This document shows, in pieces, positions 23,701 through 31,297 of a stretch of DNA of 64,000 nucleotides (its first letter is position 1; each line of letters opens with the position of its first letter). The stretch comes from Pseudomonas fluorescens. GTDB lineage: Bacteria > Pseudomonadota > Gammaproteobacteria > Pseudomonadales > Pseudomonadaceae. Under the pieces are notes generated by a model, which did no database searches, was not told where the DNA came from, and worked only from the letters and a program-made list of their open reading frames with translations. Made by a program: the position numbers and the translations under genes. The DNA is taken from NCBI RefSeq assembly GCF_004683905.1, contig NZ_CP038438.1, positions 5,332,001 to 5,396,000 on the forward strand, given 5' to 3'.

Positions 23701-25366
23701 GGAAGCTCGCGGCGCCACGGTCGATGAGGATTTCCTTGGTGGTCTTGACCCGATACGCCGCGCCATCGCTGGCAAACACGGTGAGCATGTAACGGCTCGG
23801 TTTGTCGGCGGCCGGCAGGTCGAGGGTCGCGTTGCCCTTGCTGTCAGTGGTCAGTTCGGTGCTGGTCAACTCCACCGGGAATTGCCCGAGGTATTGCAGC
23901 TCATTGTCGACCATCGACAGTTGCTGGGCACGCAGGCTCAGGCTCAGTTTGGCGTTGGCCACCGGTTTGCCGTCCGGGTACAGCAGCACCAGACTGCCCT
24001 TCACCGGCTCGCCGGTGCGGTAATCCTGCTTGGCCAGATTCAGCGAAATTTCGAAGTGCGGCTTGATGTACTCGGCCACACGGAAAGCGCTGCTGTAGGC
24101 CTGATCCTTGTAGTTGAAGCGGATCTCGTAACCACCGGCCACAGCGTTATCCGGCAACTGGAAGCGGCCCTGGGTACCGGCCTTGGAATCGAGTTTCAGG
24201 TCGAGGCGTTGCAGCTCGGTGCCGGTGGCATCAAGCACACTGACGTTGACGTCAGCAGCGCCCGGCAGCACCGAATCCCGCGCATTCTTGAACTCGCGAC
24301 CGACGATTTTCAGCGACACCCAATCCCCCGGGCGATACAGCGGTCGGTCGGTGAACGCATAGAGTTTGGTGTCGTAGATTTCGCTGTCGTAATAGAAGTT
24401 TTCCGAGACGAATACCCCGCCCTCTTCGTCCTCGCCAATGACGAACGAACGCTCGGGGCTGACGTGTTTCAGGCGCAGCAAACCATCGGCATCAGTGGCA
24501 CCGCTGCTCATCACGCCGAGGCCGTCAGTCCACAGCACATTGACCTTCGGCACCGAACTGCCTTCGTGTTTGCGTGCGGCCCAGACCAGCAATTCATCGC
24601 CGGCAATTTTGCTCACCGCCACGGTGTTGGAAACGAACACCATGGTGGTCGCGCGGTACTTGCCGATCAGCGCTTCGACCAGGTACAGGCCCGGTTTCAG
24701 GTTGCCCAACGGGATGTACACGTTACCCGGCGCAACGCTGACGAACTCGCTGGAAGACCCGGCCAGGTTGACCCCGGCCGGCGGCTGAATCGGCTTGGCT
24801 TGCCACAGCGGATAACGGAACTGGCTGACCACCGGCAGACCCGGAATCAGCGCGAATTGCGGCTGCGCGTCGTACGGCGTCGGCGCGGTGATGGCGTTGC
24901 CCATCTTCAGTTCCGGCACTTCCTCGGTGACCTGCTTGCGCGACTCGTAGGAGAACGCGCGCTGCATCACCCGCCGCGATTTGCGGTACCAGTTGTCCCA
25001 GAGGTACGCGAGGGTGTTGGACAAGCCCTCGCCCTTGAACTGACCGTCGCTGACAACGCGGTGCAGGTTCTTCTGACGCTTGAGGAAATCCAGCGGCTTG
25101 TCGATGCGGTACACGCGAATGTCGGCGCCACCGTACGGCTCCATGCGGAAACGGCGGTAGTCGCGGCCCGGTGCTTCGAGACGCACCATCGCCTGCTCGT
25201 CGGCGGCGAAACTGCTGTCGGCCAGCAGGAAGAAGCTTTCACCGGCGACCGGCGTGTAGCCACTCGGCTCCACCGAATCTTCAGCGTTGACGGTCGCCAA
25301 TGGCAGCAACAGCGCCAGCAGCAGGGGAATTCGAGCGCAGAGTCGCAGCATGCGGGCACCGGTCAT
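20792..25366 (-). CDS. magD: MagD: bacterial alpha-2-macroglobulin (YfaS-like, no thioester)
   Basis: A 1524-residue periplasmic alpha-2-macroglobulin with a signal peptide (LLLALLLPLATVNAED). It has the MG1/MG2 beta-sandwich series (YRPGDWVSLKIVGREFKN; FNYKDQAYSSAFRVAEYIKP), a bait-like middle region and the A2M signature part (LPDSLTRWRITARAIADDG in the form KMPDSLTRWRI). Such proteins trap proteases. At the thioester position it reads GGVEQ (residues 1063-1067, bases 22166-22180), so the Cys of CxEQ is Gly; this agrees with MagD/YfaS proteins, which work without a thioester. The ATG at 25366 overlaps the magC stop by ATGA; earlier in-frame starts do not begin with a signal peptide. Confidence 0.95.
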   Translation of the reverse strand: MTGARMLRLCARIPLLLALLLPLATVNAEDSVEPSGYTPVAGESFFLLADSSFAADEQAMVRLEAPGRDYRRFRMEPYGGADIRVYRIDKPLDFLKRQKNLHRVVSDGQFKGEGLSNTLAYLWDNWYRKSRRVMQRAFSYESRKQVTEEVPELKMGNAITAPTPYDAQPQFALIPGLPVVSQFRYPLWQAKPIQPPAGVNLAGSSSEFVSVAPGNVYIPLGNLKPGLYLVEALIGKYRATTMVFVSNTVAVSKIAGDELLVWAARKHEGSSVPKVNVLWTDGLGVMSSGATDADGLLRLKHVSPERSFVIGEDEEGGVFVSENFYYDSEIYDTKLYAFTDRPLYRPGDWVSLKIVGREFKNARDSVLPGAADVNVSVLDATGTELQRLDLKLDSKAGTQGRFQLPDNAVAGGYEIRFNYKDQAYSSAFRVAEYIKPHFEISLNLAKQDYRTGEPVKGSLVLLYPDGKPVANAKLSLSLRAQQLSMVDNELQYLGQFPVELTSTELTTDSKGNATLDLPAADKPSRYMLTVFASDGAAYRVKTTKEILIDRGAASFRLSAPQRFSAVNDKVAFSYANEGGSEQSKAVTPSSYSWVRLEDQSTGEGKLAATDKGFSLAFERPGTYNLTLKDQHGRVLGATGHSVTGDGVKAVPGTVEIVLDKPEYKAGDEALALITFPEPVSDALLSLERDKVEATALLAKGGDWLKLEKLSDTQYRARIPVKDNFAPNLTFSVLYTKGGQYSFQNAGIKVIAPQIDVAISTDKQVYLPGDTVTVDLTTQFAGKAVPAHLTVSVVDEMVYALQPEVAPTIDQFFYHPRRNNVRTSASLSFISYDVALPGSPGAPGKANRSERGVKVLERPRREDVDTAAWQPELLTGADGKTRFTFKMPDSLTRWRITARAIADDGQVGQKKQFVRSEKPLYLKWSGPSKFRKGDQPQLGVFAFSQAEKPVKAELVTHYAGAEQRLPVTLNNGINYVPLPAFALATGEWTAELVQDGKTADSLAVRLSATGDGWQVTQTQSLDVASGDTPLSLPADATDIRLRLDDSPQALFRSALDDLLSYPYGGVEQTASRLLPLSIAYPSLASSPQIRDRLRLIMQNSRLRLVQMAGPSASFTWWGFDGEPDAFLTAYAYYADWNASQVLELTLPPEHWQRVLEVYAKQAPNTPLLQRALILSFAKQMHLPVNTLLSGLMDDLAKAGEGNAETLMDDGEDSLVMSDPDSALGLAAARVLTAALATQSKVALPDAFNRQVAAAQQRLAVSSQPFVEALNLSLQAFDQARATALLQRLLPQQSTLERALALSWLQRSIAQASPTIALLPGEGWKKNYGATGEIYWTWQGATPVPNVLSVSGTQERPLRAALSFQTQQPAVDPMAVTITRRLSRLVPGDEAFTFKLEPVGSKPLSSDSLYLDEVILTSKAPKPLRYGMLEVPLPPGADVERTTWGIKLQGKDGTEPTALEKARFEPGQLAYAVPVDALSGELRLRHLVRFSQKGQFNLPPVRFTQVYAPQHQAREAKAALGQVTVN

Positions 25367-26001
25367 TGGGAGAGAAAGTTCAGTCGATAGACGCCGATGA
25401 AGTTGGGGTTGGCTGCGTCGGGTATCCATCGGGTGTCCTTCCATGTCATGAGTTGCTGCAGGCTTGCCGAACGCATGCCGTTGTCAGTGGGGGTGGTCGT
25501 GCCGGTGTGATAGGCGATGTAGCGGCCCATCCAGATCATCAGGTGCTGGTCGTCGCCCTGATCGAAAAACATCAGGTCGCCGGGGCGTGCCTGGGACACG
25601 TCGCGGCTGACCAGATGGCTGTTGAACTGAATCAGTTTGATCGCGTTGACGTACGGCCCGACCTTGCCGCCGCCCTGCTGCCATTGCTGGGCGAGCTTGC
25701 GCTGCTCGTCGCTGAGCGTCAGCTCCGGCGGCAGGTAGCGATTGGACAGGCCATTGCTGCGCAGCCACTTGTCGTCGTGGACTTTCAGCGCTTCGTTGGC
25801 GGCGAAACGCACAAGGCCTGCGCAGTCCTGCTGATACCAGCGCGGGCTCGGGCCCTGGCTCAGTTGTTCCTGAGCGATGCGCACGAACCAGGCGCGGAAC
25901 ACCTGGGACTGCGCCGGATCCAGCGCCGGCGTTTCGACGGCTCGGGCGCCCGCGCTGAGCAGTAGCGCGAGCAGGCCGAGGCTGCGGATCAGTGTCGTCA
26001 C
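25363..26001 (-). CDS. magC: MagC: DUF1175 (YfaT-like) exported protein
   Basis: About 212 residues with a signal peptide (LIRSLGLLALLLSAGARA). The core QQDCAGLVRFAANEAL with a lone cysteine, and later QARPGDLMFFDQGDDQHLMI followed by YIAYHTGT, has the Cys-His spacing and sequence style of NlpC/P60-like or CHAP-like cysteine peptidases, so a cell-wall hydrolase fold is possible. The GTG at 26001 was chosen: it overlaps the magB stop as GTGA, has GGAAAG upstream, and starts directly on the signal peptide. An ATG at 26013 is the alternative. It is translationally coupled to magB and magD. Confidence 0.83.
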   Translation of the reverse strand: MTTLIRSLGLLALLLSAGARAVETPALDPAQSQVFRAWFVRIAQEQLSQGPSPRWYQQDCAGLVRFAANEALKVHDDKWLRSNGLSNRYLPPELTLSDEQRKLAQQWQQGGGKVGPYVNAIKLIQFNSHLVSRDVSQARPGDLMFFDQGDDQHLMIWMGRYIAYHTGTTTPTDNGMRSASLQQLMTWKDTRWIPDAANPNFIGVYRLNFLSQ

Positions 26002-27710
26002 AGCGCTTTCCATTCCAGCGGCAGCCATTGCCAGTGGCCGTCAGGCTCGCTGCCTTCGGGCAGGGTCAGGGCGTATTTGCCGTAGCCGCCGAGGGTGCGC
26101 AGTTTCGGAATCAGGTACGTTTGCGCGGCGTTGTAGAACACCGGCTCCATGTCCTGCGGCAGGCTGTCGAGGGTTTCCTGCTGCATCAGTTGCGCCATCG
26201 AATCCGGACCGAAGTAGATCGGCATCAGCACATCTTTCGGCAGCACGTCGGCCATCGGCGGGAAGCGCTTGTCGAGAGTACCGAGAGCCTTGTCCACCAG
26301 TTTGTCGTCGAGGGAAAACAGCAGCGTCGAACCGTGACGGGCGAGGCTGACTTTCATGAACGCTTTACCGCTGATCGCATCCGGATTCTCGGCAGTCTTG
26401 GCGGCGTACGGGCCGAAATTGGAGCTGACCTGACGCTGCCAGACATGACTCTGGCCTTCCTGTTTCTCGACCACCGGGAATGCGTGTTCATCGACATTCG
26501 TCTCGTAGGCGCCCACCATCGAACCGAACAACGTGCCCAGGTCGCCATCGAGCTTGCCGCTGTCCTCGTCCTTCAGGCTGGCAACCAGCAACGGCGTGTA
26601 CAACCGCGAATCGGCGTACCAGCACAGGCCCGCCGCGCCAGCCACGTGTTCGGTGAGTTTCTGCGCCACCGCTTCGTCGGCGCCGAGTTTCACCAGCAGC
26701 GGTTTCTGCGGTTCGGCCGCTACCGGCAAGGTCACGCAGGCACTGGCGCCCAGCGGCATGGCTTGCCACACCGGTTTGAAATCGAAGTCCGGCTGGTTAT
26801 CCAGTTCATCCATGGCCAGGTAGCTGTGCCAGCCCTTGTCGTCCATGTCGAAACGCAGCCCGGCGAAGTTCGGGATGAAGCGCTGATAGCCCATCGCAAG
26901 GACGCTGGAATTGACCGACAGACGCTGTTTGATCTCCGGCGCCTTGGCCGGCAGACCGAAAGCCTCGGGGAACAGTTTGTCGCCGTTGAGCAGCGCTGCC
27001 AGCGCTTGCGGCGAGACATGCCCGGACTCTTCCGATTCGCCACTGGCCGGGTCGTAATATTTGTTCGGGTTGGACAGCACCACCAGTTTGTCGCCGCGCG
27101 ACGCGAACAGCAGCGATTTGCTGGCGTTGTAGCTGAGCTGGTACAGCGGTACTTCGTCACCGCCGACCTTGAGGCTGCCGAAGACGCTGAGTTGCGAATC
27201 GTCCAACGCCACTTTCGCCAACGGTTCGAGCAGTTTCGCCAGGCCGCCGCGGTCCATCACCAGCAGGAAATCCTTGAGCCGGCCATCCGCACCGCGCCAC
27301 AACGCCACATCTGCCGGTTGATCGAAAAGCTGCTCGATCAGGCTGTCCTGCAGCTTCAGATCGTGTTCGTAGATGATCCGCCGCAGGCTACCGATCAGCC
27401 CCAGGCGGTCTGCGTGGGTTTCGTAATAGAAGACGAAATCCTCGGTGAGCGTGGCCTTGAGGAACGGCACCGTCAGCAGGTCCTTGGGCAACTGGCTCAA
27501 GGAGCGGGTTTCCAGCAGCGCATCCGGACGACTCAGGCCGAGCTTGTCGCTGGCAAGTGCCGCCGCCGGCACCTTGGGCTTGTGCAGCAGCCAGCCAAGA
27601 CCACCGGCCACCCCGGCCACCAGGACCAGGCCGATCAGCAGCGCCGGCCAGCGCCGGGAAGGTTGGCCGGCAGGTGTCGGGACGGCCGGAGAAGCAGCGT
27701 TATCACTCAT
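25998..27710 (-). CDS. magB: MagB: DUF2138 (YfaA-like) membrane-anchored protein
   Basis: A 570-residue protein with a short cytoplasmic N terminus, one membrane helix (ALLIGLVLVAGVAGGLGWLL, residues about 23-44) and a large periplasmic part without cysteine-rich or enzymatic motifs that I recognise. Segments such as KDFLLVMDRGGLAKLLEPLA and FVFYYETHADRLGLIGSLRR are typical of the DUF2138 family. In P. aeruginosa the mag products form an inner-membrane/periplasm assembly, and this anchor fits that. The ATG at 27710 is preferred over a GTG two codons earlier. It lies 38 bases after magA. Confidence 0.85.
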   Translation of the reverse strand: MSDNAASPAVPTPAGQPSRRWPALLIGLVLVAGVAGGLGWLLHKPKVPAAALASDKLGLSRPDALLETRSLSQLPKDLLTVPFLKATLTEDFVFYYETHADRLGLIGSLRRIIYEHDLKLQDSLIEQLFDQPADVALWRGADGRLKDFLLVMDRGGLAKLLEPLAKVALDDSQLSVFGSLKVGGDEVPLYQLSYNASKSLLFASRGDKLVVLSNPNKYYDPASGESEESGHVSPQALAALLNGDKLFPEAFGLPAKAPEIKQRLSVNSSVLAMGYQRFIPNFAGLRFDMDDKGWHSYLAMDELDNQPDFDFKPVWQAMPLGASACVTLPVAAEPQKPLLVKLGADEAVAQKLTEHVAGAAGLCWYADSRLYTPLLVASLKDEDSGKLDGDLGTLFGSMVGAYETNVDEHAFPVVEKQEGQSHVWQRQVSSNFGPYAAKTAENPDAISGKAFMKVSLARHGSTLLFSLDDKLVDKALGTLDKRFPPMADVLPKDVLMPIYFGPDSMAQLMQQETLDSLPQDMEPVFYNAAQTYLIPKLRTLGGYGKYALTLPEGSEPDGHWQWLPLEWKAL

Positions 27711-27748
27711 GTTCACAAAACCCGAAGTTCATCCGTGGTGCGGGATGC

Positions 27749-28540
27749 TTAATAGTTGAAAGTCTTGACCAGCAGCAGATCACCGATCGCCCGCAGGGGC
27801 ACGATGAATGTTTCGCGTTTTTCGTCGACCGTGTTTTCGTTGAGCACCAGCGTGATTTGCGAGGTGATGACCTCGTTCTGATTGCTGGCCTCCTCGAAGT
27901 TATAGCCGCCGTCGCCGAAGTTGCCCCAATAGTTGACGTAAACCAGATAGGTGCCATGCAGCGGCGCGGTCATGGTGAACATTTCCGGGCCGGGGCCATC
28001 GACACCATCCGGGTCCAGACCGCCACCGTTGGTCAACGCCGTATGGGCGAAAAACGCGTGCTGGCCGTCCGGGGTGATGATGTGCAGGTCGAGCTCGGCC
28101 TTGGGATCGTCCCAGCCGAGCACCACTCGGATCTTCGCCGGGGTGCGCAGGTTGTTCGCTTCATAGAACTGCACGCGCTTGAGCGACTGCCCCTCGGCAC
28201 TGCGCACTTCGACACTGTTGGAACCGGCGCCGAACGCATACGGCCGGGCGAATCGCCCGTCATCGTCGGTGTACAGATTCAATGGATTGCCGTTGACCGC
28301 CAGCGTGTGCGGCCCGCGCTGATTGCCAATGGCCTTGAGCTGGCCCTGAATCATCGTGCGATTGCGCTGAATGCCGCGATCGATCGGCGGCGTGGGATAG
28401 GCGACTTGCGGGTTTTCACTGCGGTCGAGCAGACCGTTATAACGCCAGCCACCGGATGGCTCAGACAGCTCGGCAGTCGGCGCCGCCCACAGCGCAGGCG
28501 CGCAAGCCAGACCGATCAGCAGCCAAAGAAATGAACGCAT
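27749..28540 (-). CDS. magA: MagA: DUF2135 (YfaP-like) periplasmic protein, first gene of the mag operon
   Basis: A 263-residue exported protein (signal peptide SFLWLLIGLACAPALWAAP) with the DUF2135 core VVLGWDDPKAELDLHIITPD and FTMTAPLHGTYLVYVNYWGN, paralogous to magF at the other end of the operon. The start has a strong AGGAGG site at 28547-28552. The leader upstream of the start carries GGA-containing elements that suggest post-transcriptional control (see the separate entry). The six genes read magA-B-C-D-E-F without internal promoters that I can see. Confidence 0.88.
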   Translation of the reverse strand: MRSFLWLLIGLACAPALWAAPTAELSEPSGGWRYNGLLDRSENPQVAYPTPPIDRGIQRNRTMIQGQLKAIGNQRGPHTLAVNGNPLNLYTDDDGRFARPYAFGAGSNSVEVRSAEGQSLKRVQFYEANNLRTPAKIRVVLGWDDPKAELDLHIITPDGQHAFFAHTALTNGGGLDPDGVDGPGPEMFTMTAPLHGTYLVYVNYWGNFGDGGYNFEEASNQNEVITSQITLVLNENTVDEKRETFIVPLRAIGDLLLVKTFNY

Positions 28541-28546
28541 GTAATG

Positions 28547-28588
28547 CCTCCTGCCATGCCTGAACGAAACCTTGCACCCGATCCTCGG
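28547..28588 (-). promoter_or_regulatory. Candidate RsmA/RsmE binding leader of magA
   Basis: On the minus strand the leader contains the small hairpin CCGAGGATCGG (28588-28578), with GGA in its loop, and a second GGA in the AGGAGG ribosome-binding site (28552-28547). GGA in a short hairpin loop plus GGA at the ribosome-binding site is the classic layout for CsrA/RsmA-type repression. The mag genes of P. aeruginosa are known to belong to the RetS/Gac/Rsm-controlled set. No binding data exist for this sequence. Confidence 0.5.
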
Positions 28589-28733
28589 TACTTCACAGCG
28601 GTGGAAACTGCGTTTCGTCTGAAAGACCCCGTGACTAGCGGGTCGTAGAAGGCGCGAAGATTAGCGATTCGGCAGTTTTTTAACAATCGGATACATCTGG
28701 ATTTGCGGTGGGAATCACGCCGTAAAGTAGACG

Positions 28734-28797
28734 GTGAGCCGAATAGCCGTCATATTCGGCTCACTAAATGAGCCGAATAGCATTTCTATTCGGCTCA
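28734..28797 (+). promoter_or_regulatory. Two tandem perfect palindromes upstream of the Fic gene
   Basis: Two dyads with the same arms: GTGAGCCGAATA-N7-TATTCGGCTCAC (28734-28764) and TGAGCCGAATA-N7-TATTCGGCTCA (28769-28797), separated by four bases. The four half-sites thus alternate in direction at regular spacing. They end 24 bases before the Fic start codon. The downstream protein has a C-terminal winged helix, so autoregulation is the simplest reading. There is no T-run, so a terminator is unlikely. The rest of the 281-base gap is the divergent magA leader. Confidence 0.75.
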
Positions 28798-28821
28798 CGG
28801 CCCTATTACAGGCAGTAACCG

Positions 28822-29967
28822 ATGACCACTCAATGGATCTGGCAGCAACCGAATTGGCCCGACTTCAACTGGCAGGCAGAACGTCTGGCGCCGCTGCTGC
28901 GTGAATGCGTTCAGGCACAAGGCCAATTGATGGGCATGGCTGGATCCGTGGGCAACTCCCTGAGCGCTCAGACCGAACTCGACGCACTGTTGCAAAACAT
29001 CGTGACCTCTTCGGCCATTGAGGGTGAACAGTTGAATGTCGGCTCGGTGCGCTCGTCATTGGCTCGACGCCTGGGGCTGGAGTTGCCCGATAGCGATAAA
29101 GTCAGTCAACGGAGCGAAGGCCTGGCCCAACTGATGCTCGACGCCACCCGGCGCTTCGCTGAACCACTGACGCTGGAGCGATTACTGGAATGGCATCGAT
29201 GGCTGTTTCCGGATCAGGAAAGCGACTTCACCGCAAGGTCGATGCATGTCGGTGCGCTTCGCGGTGACGAACCGATGCAGGTAGTTTCCGGTCGTCTCGA
29301 CCGTCCCACTGTGCATTTCGAGGCCCCTGCGCGCCAAGGTCTCGAACGGCAGGTGGATAAATTTCTCACTTGGTTCGAGGCCAGCCAGCATCAAACAGCG
29401 CTGGATCCGTTGCTGCGTGCTGGCATTGCGCATTTCTGGTTTGTCACGCTGCATCCGTTTGATGACGGCAACGGTCGCCTGACTCGGACCATCACCGATC
29501 TGGCGCTGGCGCAAGGTGAAGCCCAGGCGATCCGCTTTTACGCGATGTCGGCCAGCATCCTCGATGACCGCAACGGCTACTACCGAGTACTCGAGGCCAG
29601 CCAAAAGGCGACGCTGGACGTCACCCAATGGCTCACCTGGTTTCTGCAGACTCTTTTACGCAGTCTGCAGCAAGCCATCGCGCGTATCGAAAGTGTGCTG
29701 GGTAAAACCCGCTTCTGGCAGGCGCACCGTGAATCCGAGCTTTCGGTGGAGCAGAGTACAGTGCTCAATCGCCTGCTCGACGGTGGAGAACGAGGCTTCG
29801 AGCACGGCATCAGCGCGGCACAGTATCAAGCGGTGGCCAAGGTCTCGAAAGCCACGGCAACCCGCCATCTGGCGGAACTGCTGGAAAAGGGCTGCCTGCA
29901 AAGAATGCCGGGGGGGGGACGGAGTACCCGCTACAAAATCAATTACCCGGGCGATTCCTCAAACTGA
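28822..29967 (+). CDS. Fic family protein with DUF4172 and winged-helix domains
   Basis: A 381-residue Fic protein. Residues 1-85 are the DUF4172-type N-terminal domain (WIWQQPNWPDFNW) and carry the inhibitory motif SSAIEG (63-68), so it is class II with the inhibitory helix in front of the Fic core. The core motif is complete: HPFDDGNGR at 211-219. The C terminus (about 325-380: AVAKVSKATATRHLAELLEK, then STRYKI) is a winged helix that could bind DNA. Fic enzymes usually transfer AMP to proteins. Together with the palindromes just upstream, this looks like a self-regulated AMPylator. A toxin or defence role is possible but unproven. Confidence 0.93.
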   Translation: MTTQWIWQQPNWPDFNWQAERLAPLLRECVQAQGQLMGMAGSVGNSLSAQTELDALLQNIVTSSAIEGEQLNVGSVRSSLARRLGLELPDSDKVSQRSEGLAQLMLDATRRFAEPLTLERLLEWHRWLFPDQESDFTARSMHVGALRGDEPMQVVSGRLDRPTVHFEAPARQGLERQVDKFLTWFEASQHQTALDPLLRAGIAHFWFVTLHPFDDGNGRLTRTITDLALAQGEAQAIRFYAMSASILDDRNGYYRVLEASQKATLDVTQWLTWFLQTLLRSLQQAIARIESVLGKTRFWQAHRESELSVEQSTVLNRLLDGGERGFEHGISAAQYQAVAKVSKATATRHLAELLEKGCLQRMPGGGRSTRYKINYPGDSSN

Positions 29968-30016
29968 CCACTGGCGTCTGTAGTGAGGGGATAAGGGTCG
30001 GCCGCGCCCCGCTCAT

Positions 30017-30045
30017 TTGCCCATAAACCCCCTATCTGCTAGTGT
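30017..30045 (+). promoter_or_regulatory. Probable promoter of xseB-ispA-dxs
   Basis: TTGCCC (30017-30022) and TAGTGT (30040-30045), 17 bases apart, 35 bases upstream of xseB. The spacing is ideal and the hexamers are moderate matches. Confidence 0.5.
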
Positions 30046-30079
30046 CGCGCCGGTTTAACGTCAACCGGAAATCGCCGCC

Positions 30080-30322
30080 ATGGCCCGCAAAAAAGCTGCA
30101 CTGGATTTCGAACAGTCCCTCGCCGACCTGCAAACACTGGTCGAGCGTCTGGAGAACGGGGAATTGTCGCTGGAAGACTCGCTGACCGCTTTCGAGCAGG
30201 GCATCGGCCTGACCCGTGACTGCCAGGCAGCGCTGGCCCAGGCCGAGCAGAAGGTGCAAGTGCTGCTGGAGCGCGATGGCGAACTCGCCGAGGAACCCTT
30301 CGACGCGGAACAGCCAGAATGA
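30080..30322 (+). CDS. xseB: Exodeoxyribonuclease VII small subunit
   Basis: An 80-residue protein with the XseB pattern: ALDFEQSLADLQTLVERLEN and LSLEDSLTAFEQGIGLTRDC, forming the two helices that pack on the large subunit XseA. Exonuclease VII degrades single-stranded DNA in both directions and helps in repair. It is the first gene of the common xseB-ispA-dxs operon and overlaps ispA by ATGA. XseA is encoded elsewhere. Confidence 0.96.
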   Translation: MARKKAALDFEQSLADLQTLVERLENGELSLEDSLTAFEQGIGLTRDCQAALAQAEQKVQVLLERDGELAEEPFDAEQPE

Positions 30323-31206
30323 TTGCGGCGTATTCGGAGACCAGCCAGGCGCGGGTCAATGCAGCACTGGAAATCCTCTTCAAGGCTCCGCTGCCGGAGC
30401 TGTCGCGCCTGTATGAGGCGATGCACTACAGTGTGATGATCGGCGGCAAACGCGTACGTCCGCTACTCGCCTACGCTGCGTGCGAAGCGCTGGGCGGCAA
30501 GGCTGAGCAAGCCAACGGTGCGGCTTGCGCGGTGGAGCTGATCCACGCTTATTCGCTGGTGCACGACGATTTGCCGGCGATGGACGACGACGATCTGCGT
30601 CGCGGCCAGCCCACCACCCACAAGAAATTCGACGAAGCCTGCGCGATTCTCGCCGGTGACGGCTTGCAGAGCCTGGCCTTCAGCGCCCTGCTCGACCCGC
30701 GCCTGAGCAGCCTCGACGCTGACATCCGTCTGCAACAGGTCACGGCGCTGGCGCACGCGGCAGGCCCGGCGGGTATGGTCGGCGGTCAGGCCATCGACCT
30801 CGGCTCGGTCGGCCTGAAGCTGGATCAGCAAGCGCTGGAGCAAATGCACCGGCACAAGACCGGCGCGTTGATCGAAGTCAGCGTCAAGCTCGGCGCCCTG
30901 GCCAGCGGCCGCGCCGAGCAGGATCAACTCAAAGCCCTGCAGGCTTATGCACAGGCCATCGGTCTGGCCTTTCAGGTGCAGGACGACATTCTCGACGTCG
31001 AAAGCGATACCGAAACCCTCGGCAAACGCCAGGGCGCCGACATCGCCCGCGACAAACCGACCTACCCGGCCTTGCTGGGGCTGGACGCCGCCAAAGCCTA
31101 CGCTCTGGAACTGCGCGATCAGGCCCTGCACGCGCTGCGACCGTTTGACGCGGCAGCCGAGCCTTTGCGCGACCTGGCCCGGTATATCGTCGAGCGGCGC
31201 AACTGA
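30319..31206 (+). CDS. ispA: Farnesyl diphosphate synthase
   Basis: A 295-residue cytosolic prenyltransferase that makes farnesyl diphosphate from IPP and DMAPP or GPP. The first aspartate-rich motif DDLPAMDDDD (with LVHDDLPAMDDDDLRRGQPT around it) and the second (FQVQDDILDVESD) are both present, as is GGKRVRPLLAYAACEA near the N terminus. The length is normal. It overlaps xseB by 4 bases and is followed by dxs after about 90 bases, which links precursor supply to chain elongation. Confidence 0.96.
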   Translation: MIAAYSETSQARVNAALEILFKAPLPELSRLYEAMHYSVMIGGKRVRPLLAYAACEALGGKAEQANGAACAVELIHAYSLVHDDLPAMDDDDLRRGQPTTHKKFDEACAILAGDGLQSLAFSALLDPRLSSLDADIRLQQVTALAHAAGPAGMVGGQAIDLGSVGLKLDQQALEQMHRHKTGALIEVSVKLGALASGRAEQDQLKALQAYAQAIGLAFQVQDDILDVESDTETLGKRQGADIARDKPTYPALLGLDAAKAYALELRDQALHALRPFDAAAEPLRDLARYIVERRN

Positions 31207-31297
31207 ACGCCAACCTGCCAAAAAAGACCAACGCGTGGGCAGGGGGCGATGCATCAGGTAAACTGCCGCATCTTTTATACCTATAACGATTCGCCTG

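Noticed and set aside
20705..25390. A 1561-codon open frame on the plus strand
   Set aside because: It is antisense to magD over its full length, has Arg/Gln/His-rich text with no domain, and arises from GC-rich third positions of the real gene.
25992..27752. A 586-codon open frame opposite magB
   Set aside because: It is a mirror of magB codon bias; magB has a membrane anchor and family motifs.
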